A stretch of DNA of 64,000 nucleotides from positions 2,205,353-2,269,352 of the forward strand of contig NZ_LT984884.1 of assembly GCF_900258515.1 (NCBI RefSeq), read 5' to 3'. The translations under genes and the position numbers were made by a program. Shown in pieces: positions 59,575 to 64,000 of the stretch. Below the pieces are notes generated by a model. It did no database searches and was not told the origin of the DNA. It saw nothing but the letters and a program-made list of their open reading frames with translations. Position 1 is the stretch's first letter. Every line of letters starts with the position of its first letter. This stretch comes from Lentibacillus sp. Marseille-P4043 (GTDB taxonomy: Bacteria; Bacillota; Bacilli; Bacillales; Amphibacillaceae).

Positions 59575-61710
59575 TTATGACGTTTCCCACTTAATTGTTA
59601 GATTATCCCCATGTTTAATCGTTTCATGGAATGTTGTTGACTGCTGATTTTTATAAAGTTTAAAACCACCTGCCGCCTGTGACAAATCAATATCAACATA
59701 TCGAAAAACATCTTGGAAAATATAAGGCGTAATGTCTTGTTGTGTGATTTTCAGTTTGTCACCTTTCTCAAGAGACGAATCTTTAGTTAGCTCTTGTTGA
59801 TTTTTGTAAATATGTGTGAGTTGCTGCTCTATTACGATTGGCTGATCATTAAATGTTATTTTAATGGAATCTTTATAAGGCAAATCAAGTTGCTTAAGTA
59901 GAATTTCAACAGTTGGTGTTTTTGTTGCCTGCATTACTAGCTGATCGTCATCTTTTAAAACCTGATTTAAATTAGCCTGTTTATCGTTTACAAGTAGTTG
60001 TGCTTCACTGCCTTTTAATGTTACTTTCTGATCGTTTACATATACATAAAAGGAGCTAATGGCATGACGCTCTTCAGAACGTAGCGTGTCAATAAAGTCC
60101 TGAACTGTTCGTAGTTGATGTACTACAATCTGATCTTTGTCATTTAGGATATAGTCCTTGCCTTTTCGTTCTTTATTGACGTAAAAAGTTGTCTTTAATG
60201 GGTATGCTACACCATTGTAATAAATGATTAATGTCGGGGTTTCTCCCATTAGTTCTGCTAACGAAACATGCGGACTCTTTCCATCTTGACCTTTTTCGAT
60301 TGTTATTTTATCACCGTTCGCAACAAAGCTATCAACACTTGACGGTCTGTTGTTTAACCGGATTATTGGGGCATTCCCATATTCCCCAGGTAATGTGATT
60401 GCCTTGCCATTTACAGTAACAATAGAAGCGATACCAGGCTTGCCATACCATTTGTTGATTTCAATACCGGCTTGGATAAAACAATCGCCAACCGTTAATT
60501 GTTTCATTTCAAACATACGAATGGTCTTGTTGTTAACGTCAACACTAACGTAATGTACCGGATTTTGTTTAGCCGCAATTGCGATACCAATGGGTGTTAC
60601 ATAATCTGGCCCTAGAGGTAGATTGTCCGCTTTTGTTATGTTTGGGATTGCGTCTATCCCTCTTACAGCAACACGATTCGCCGGCAATTGTAATTTAGTT
60701 GCCAGTGCTTGTGTTATACCTGGGGTTAGGCTTCCACCACCAACAAGCATGACAGCTTTTGGAGACTTTGAGTTTAACTGAATAATTTTTTCCGTAATTC
60801 CATTTGCCAGCTTTTCTACCCCTGGGGCAATATCGCTTACTAATGTGTCATAGGTAATCTGCGTGTCAAAGCCTAATATATCTTCTACCGTATCTTCCCC
60901 ATTATTTACGATTAAACGCTTCGTCTGTTCCGCCTTGGTAAAGTCTAACAGATATGTATCACTAATTGCCTCTGTTATTTCATCACCGGCAATTGGAACC
61001 ATTCCGTAGGCGACAATTGTACTTTTGTCAGTTATGGCAATATCGCTTGTACCTGCACCAATGTCAACTAATGCTACATTAAGCCTGCGCATTGATTCTG
61101 GTATAAGCACATGAATTGCCGCAATAGGTTCCAATGTCAAAGCTTCCATTTCCAGATCTGCTCGAACCAATGCGGCTAAAAGTGATTCAACCACGACTTT
61201 TGGTAAAAAGGTTGCAATAATTTCGACTGTCGCTTGCTGACCACTTTGATCAATCAGTGAGCCAATTGTTTCTCCATCAAGCATATAGTGAAGCACGGAA
61301 TAGCCAACACAATAATAGTTTATAGAATCAGTGCTATCTTCATGTGATGCTAAGTTTATTTGTGCGGCTTGCACAGCGCTTAGTTCCAAATGTTTAATCG
61401 TATCCATTTCAACAATTGGTTGTTGATTTAAATCTATTTCTGCTGTCGCCTGAACTGTTTTGAGTGCTCTTCCGGCGGCAGCGACACAAACTGATGTTAA
61501 TTTACCATGTGTTCGCTCTAACGCTTCTTTTACGTCTTTAATTACTTCTGCTACCGCAACAACATTATGTATTTGTCCATCACGCATGGATCGATGCTTA
61601 TGTTCTTTGGTATAATAATCAATAAGGGTAAATCTTTCATTTTGTTTTTCAAGTATAATTCCAGTTACTGATCGCGTGCCAATATCGAGTGCAAAAATGC
61701 GTTCTTCCAT
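59575..61710 (-). CDS. FtsA-like actin-fold ATPase with C-terminal beta-rich repeats
   Basis: A 711-residue protein. N-terminal about 385 residues are an FtsA/PilM-type actin-like ATPase with phosphate loops FALDIGTRSVTG (6-17) and VALVDIGAGTSDIAI (about 214-228), adenosine loop VMLVGGGSLTPG (about 318-329), and an SHS2-like 1C domain near 85-195. The remaining about 310 residues form about five repeats, each with strand, VN turn and a closing GD.I.I segment (as in NGDKITIEKG and KGDKLKITQ), recalling beta-grasp/ThiS-like modules. ATG 61710 follows GAAAGGGATTTTTTATT. No membrane segment. It replaces ytxJ at this place. Function unknown; cell-division or septal role is a guess. Confidence 0.82.
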   Translation of the reverse strand: MEERIFALDIGTRSVTGIILEKQNERFTLIDYYTKEHKHRSMRDGQIHNVVAVAEVIKDVKEALERTHGKLTSVCVAAAGRALKTVQATAEIDLNQQPIVEMDTIKHLELSAVQAAQINLASHEDSTDSINYYCVGYSVLHYMLDGETIGSLIDQSGQQATVEIIATFLPKVVVESLLAALVRADLEMEALTLEPIAAIHVLIPESMRRLNVALVDIGAGTSDIAITDKSTIVAYGMVPIAGDEITEAISDTYLLDFTKAEQTKRLIVNNGEDTVEDILGFDTQITYDTLVSDIAPGVEKLANGITEKIIQLNSKSPKAVMLVGGGSLTPGITQALATKLQLPANRVAVRGIDAIPNITKADNLPLGPDYVTPIGIAIAAKQNPVHYVSVDVNNKTIRMFEMKQLTVGDCFIQAGIEINKWYGKPGIASIVTVNGKAITLPGEYGNAPIIRLNNRPSSVDSFVANGDKITIEKGQDGKSPHVSLAELMGETPTLIIYYNGVAYPLKTTFYVNKERKGKDYILNDKDQIVVHQLRTVQDFIDTLRSEERHAISSFYVYVNDQKVTLKGSEAQLLVNDKQANLNQVLKDDDQLVMQATKTPTVEILLKQLDLPYKDSIKITFNDQPIVIEQQLTHIYKNQQELTKDSSLEKGDKLKITQQDITPYIFQDVFRYVDIDLSQAAGGFKLYKNQQSTTFHETIKHGDNLTIKWETS

Positions 61711-61850
61711 AATAAAAAATCCCTTTCTAGAAAGAATATAGTTATTATTATAAACTTTTTAATGACAAAGAAAAAATTTTTAGCTATAATGGTCTCTAAT
61801 TATTAAATTTTCAATACTCTACCATACTAAATTTAGGGGGCGACGGAGAT

Positions 61851-62927
61851 ATGAATGAAATGGAACAATTACGTATTCAAATGGACAACGTAAACCTTAA
61901 GTTGTTAGAACTTATTAATCAGCGTGCAGAGCTGGTGCAGCAAATTGGTGATATAAAGAATAAGCAGAGCATGATACGATTTGATCCGGTACGTGAGCGG
62001 GATATGCTGAATCATCTTGTCGATCATAATGAAGGCCCATTTGAAAATTCTACAGTAGAGCATATTTTCAAGGAGATTTTTAAGGCAAGTCTGGAATTAC
62101 AAGAAGATGACCATCGTAAGGCATTGCTTGTTTCAAGGAAAAAGAAACCGGATGATACTGTCATCGACATTAAAGGGGAGAAGATTGGTGATGGGCAAAC
62201 CCATTTTGTTTTCGGTCCCTGTGCCGTAGAAAGCTACGAACAAGTTGCACATGTAGCAGAAGCGGTGAAAAAACGAGGAGTTAAGTTATTGCGTGGTGGT
62301 GCTTTTAAACCGAGAACATCCCCATATGATTTCCAAGGGCTCGGTGTTGAAGGGTTGAAGATTTTAAAACGGGTGGCGGACGAATACGATTTGGCAGTTG
62401 TAAGTGAGATCGTTAATCCTGCACATATCGAAGCTGCTGTTGATTATGTTGATGTTATTCAAATCGGCGCTCGTAATATGCAAAACTTTGAATTACTGAA
62501 GGCGGCTGGTGATGTTGATAAACCAGTATTACTGAAACGGGGGATGTCAGCAACGATATCTGAATTTATCAATGCTGCAGAATATATTATTTCTCGTGGA
62601 AACGGAAATATTATCCTTTGTGAACGCGGCATACGAACATATGAGAAAGCTACACGGAATACCCTTGACATTTCGGCAGTGCCAATTTTGAAACAAGAAA
62701 CACACTTGCCTGTTATGGTTGATGTGACACACTCAACAGGCCGCAGGGATCTGTTACTGCCAACAGCAAAAGCCGCTTTAGCGATTGGAGCGGACGGGGT
62801 AATGGCTGAAGTGCATCCAGATCCTGCTGTAGCATTATCAGATTCAGCGCAGCAAATGGATATACCAATGTTCGAAACGTTTATGAATGAGTTGGAAAAG
62901 CATATAAAAACTTCTACCCATTCTTAG
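61851..62927 (+). CDS. aroA: Bifunctional DAHP synthase/chorismate mutase
   Basis: A 358-residue fusion. Residues 1-90 are an AroQ-type chorismate mutase ([19 protein letters not shown]), which here mostly serves as the feedback sensor for prephenate and chorismate. Residues 100-358 are DAHP synthase ([12 protein letters not shown] at about 123-134, [17 protein letters not shown] near 145-161, and [11 protein letters not shown]). First committed step of the shikimate pathway. Length equals B. subtilis AroA (358). ATG 61851 follows GGGGGCGACGGAGAT. Its product route supplies MenF in this window. Terminator follows. Confidence 0.97.
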   Translation: MNEMEQLRIQMDNVNLKLLELINQRAELVQQIGDIKNKQSMIRFDPVRERDMLNHLVDHNEGPFENSTVEHIFKEIFKASLELQEDDHRKALLVSRKKKPDDTVIDIKGEKIGDGQTHFVFGPCAVESYEQVAHVAEAVKKRGVKLLRGGAFKPRTSPYDFQGLGVEGLKILKRVADEYDLAVVSEIVNPAHIEAAVDYVDVIQIGARNMQNFELLKAAGDVDKPVLLKRGMSATISEFINAAEYIISRGNGNIILCERGIRTYEKATRNTLDISAVPILKQETHLPVMVDVTHSTGRRDLLLPTAKAALAIGADGVMAEVHPDPAVALSDSAQQMDIPMFETFMNELEKHIKTSTHS

Positions 62928-62934
62928 AAGTTTA

Positions 62935-62970
62935 AGGCTGATCATATCCTTGATCAGCCTTTTTATTTTT
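62935..62970 (+). terminator. Terminator of aroA
   Basis: AGGCTGATCA (62935-62944) pairs with TGATCAGCCT (62951-62960), then TTTTATTTTT. Confidence 0.92.
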
Positions 62971-63049
62971 TAAACCATCATTTTGTGGTAAAGTATGATA
63001 TATATATCATGTGAACGTATCACGTTTAATTTTAGGAGGAAATGCACAA

Positions 63050-64000
63050 ATGAATATAACAATATATGATGTGGCAAGGGAAGCGAATGTTTCCATGGCA
63101 ACTGTATCACGAGTTGTCAATGGAAACCCAAATGTAAAACCAGTAACACGAAAAAAAGTATTGGCAACAATTGAACGGTTAGGGTATCGCCCGAACGCTG
63201 TTGCCCGTGGATTGGCAAGCAAAAAAACAACGACAGTGGGAGCAATAATTCCAGATATATCAAGTATTTTCTTCGCTGAATTAGCTAGGGGAATTGAAGA
63301 CATTGCAACGATGTATAAGTACAACATCATTTTAAGCAATTCCGACCAAAATAAAGATAAGGAATTGCAACTGATCAATACAATGCTTGAAAAACAGGTT
63401 GATGGTATTTTGTTTATGGGTGGTAATATTACGGAAGAACATGTCAATCAATTTAAAACGTCTTCTGTTCCGGTCGTCCTAGCAGCAACATATGACGAAA
63501 CGGAGACAATACCATCTGTAAATATTGATTATGAAGTTGCCGCTTTTGAAGCAACAAAGTTTTTAATCGAGCAAGGCCATAAACATCCTGCTTTTGTTTC
63601 CGGTCAAGATGGAACAAATATTAATCAGCAAAAATATGAAGGCTTCAGAAGAGCGTTGAAGGAGTCTGGAATCGAATTCAACGACAACTATATGGTAAAG
63701 GGTGATTATTCCTATGATTCAGGGATAGAAGCTATAGAGCAGCTTTTGGCACTTTCTGAACAGCCAACTGCTATCTTTGTAGCCTCTGATGAAATGGCAT
63801 TAGGTGTTATCCATGGTGCACAGGATAAAGGTTATCATGTACCAGAGGATCTTGAAGTTTTTGGATTTGATAATACAAGACTTGCAACAATGGTACGTCC
63901 AACACTATCAACTATCGTACAACCAATGTATGATATTGGAGCCGTTGCAATGCGACTATTGACAAAATACATGAACAAAGAAGAAGTAACCGAGAAAAAA
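63050..64000 (+). CDS. ccpA: Catabolite control protein A (3' end cut by window)
   Basis: 317 codons to the window edge, open at the end; the full protein is about 334 residues. LacI-family repressor: [23 protein letters not shown] (6-25), hinge [14 protein letters not shown], and the effector/HPr-binding core with [25 protein letters not shown] and the dimer-end [19 protein letters not shown]. All match CcpA. With HPr(Ser-P) it binds cre sites and controls carbon use. ATG 63050 has AGGAGGA 9 bp upstream. It follows aroA as in B. subtilis. Confidence 0.96.
   Translation, partial: MNITIYDVAREANVSMATVSRVVNGNPNVKPVTRKKVLATIERLGYRPNAVARGLASKKTTTVGAIIPDISSIFFAELARGIEDIATMYKYNIILSNSDQNKDKELQLINTMLEKQVDGILFMGGNITEEHVNQFKTSSVPVVLAATYDETETIPSVNIDYEVAAFEATKFLIEQGHKHPAFVSGQDGTNINQQKYEGFRRALKESGIEFNDNYMVKGDYSYDSGIEAIEQLLALSEQPTAIFVASDEMALGVIHGAQDKGYHVPEDLEVFGFDNTRLATMVRPTLSTIVQPMYDIGAVAMRLLTKYMNKEEVTEKK

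Overview
The window looks like a chromosomal segment of a low-GC, Gram-positive, spore-forming Bacillaceae, most plausibly a halotolerant or marine relative in the Virgibacillus/Oceanobacillus/Lentibacillus group. The reasons are the AT-rich genes with GGAGG ribosome binding sites, the Bacillus-type 16S-23S-5S sequences, S-box, T-box and FMN riboswitches, and gene order that follows the Bacillus subtilis men-yt-aroA-ccpA region (menFDHBE, ytkD, ytl genes, pckA, metK, asnB, ytoA, ytpB, ytqB, leuS, ytgP, ytlPQ, ytmP, ytzH, trmB, ytnP, ytzB, ytoP, ytoQ, ytpPQR, sftA, murC, ytxGH, aroA, ccpA). Species assignment is inference; no database was searched.

Layout. 1-0.85 kb: 3' end of a large secreted protein with Ig-like domains, probably a bacillopeptidase F-type protease. 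1.3-2.3 kb: ribU under an FMN riboswitch. 2.3-10.3 kb: menaquinone locus, with menA plus a hotdog thioesterase leftward and menF-menD-menH-menB-menE rightward; menC is missing. 10.3-13.6 kb: a dispersed element, a Fur-box-controlled siderophore ATPase (yusV type), two unknown proteins and ytkD. 13.6-16.3 kb: an ABC importer of the ThiXYZ/SsuABC type. 16.5-28.2 kb: pckA, SAM-riboswitch metK, asnB, a C39-like peptidase, ytoA, ytpB, mnmM (ytqB) and T-box leuS. 28.3-30.8 kb: an FAD oxidoreductase, a secreted protein and a rhodanese. 30.8-36.1 kb: a complete rRNA operon without tRNAs, with two promoters. 36.2-42.2 kb: hemQ, an AhpD-like protein, a small membrane protein, ytfP, murJ (ytgP), rsuA-type pseudouridine synthase and ytzE. 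42.4-55.0 kb: the conserved yt block ending in sftA. 55.8-64 kb: a short nicotinate phosphoribosyltransferase-like gene, murC, sigma-B-type ytxGH, a long FtsA-like protein, aroA and the 5' part of ccpA, cut by the window end.

Functionally the window joins menaquinone synthesis, from chorismate (aroA supplies the shikimate pathway) through to demethylmenaquinone, with central housekeeping: gluconeogenesis (pckA), SAM and asparagine synthesis, leucyl-tRNA charging, ribosomal RNA, haem synthesis, cell-wall precursor synthesis and flipping, chromosome segregation at the septum and carbon catabolite control.

The least explained parts are five intergenic copies of a GC-rich modular element with AAGGCT-like ends, a separate long palindromic element downstream of the AhpD-like gene, a near-perfect Fur-box palindrome lying on the rRNA P2 promoter, and an FtsA-like protein with a C-terminal array of small beta-rich repeats. 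No clear novel multi-gene defence or mobile system was found.
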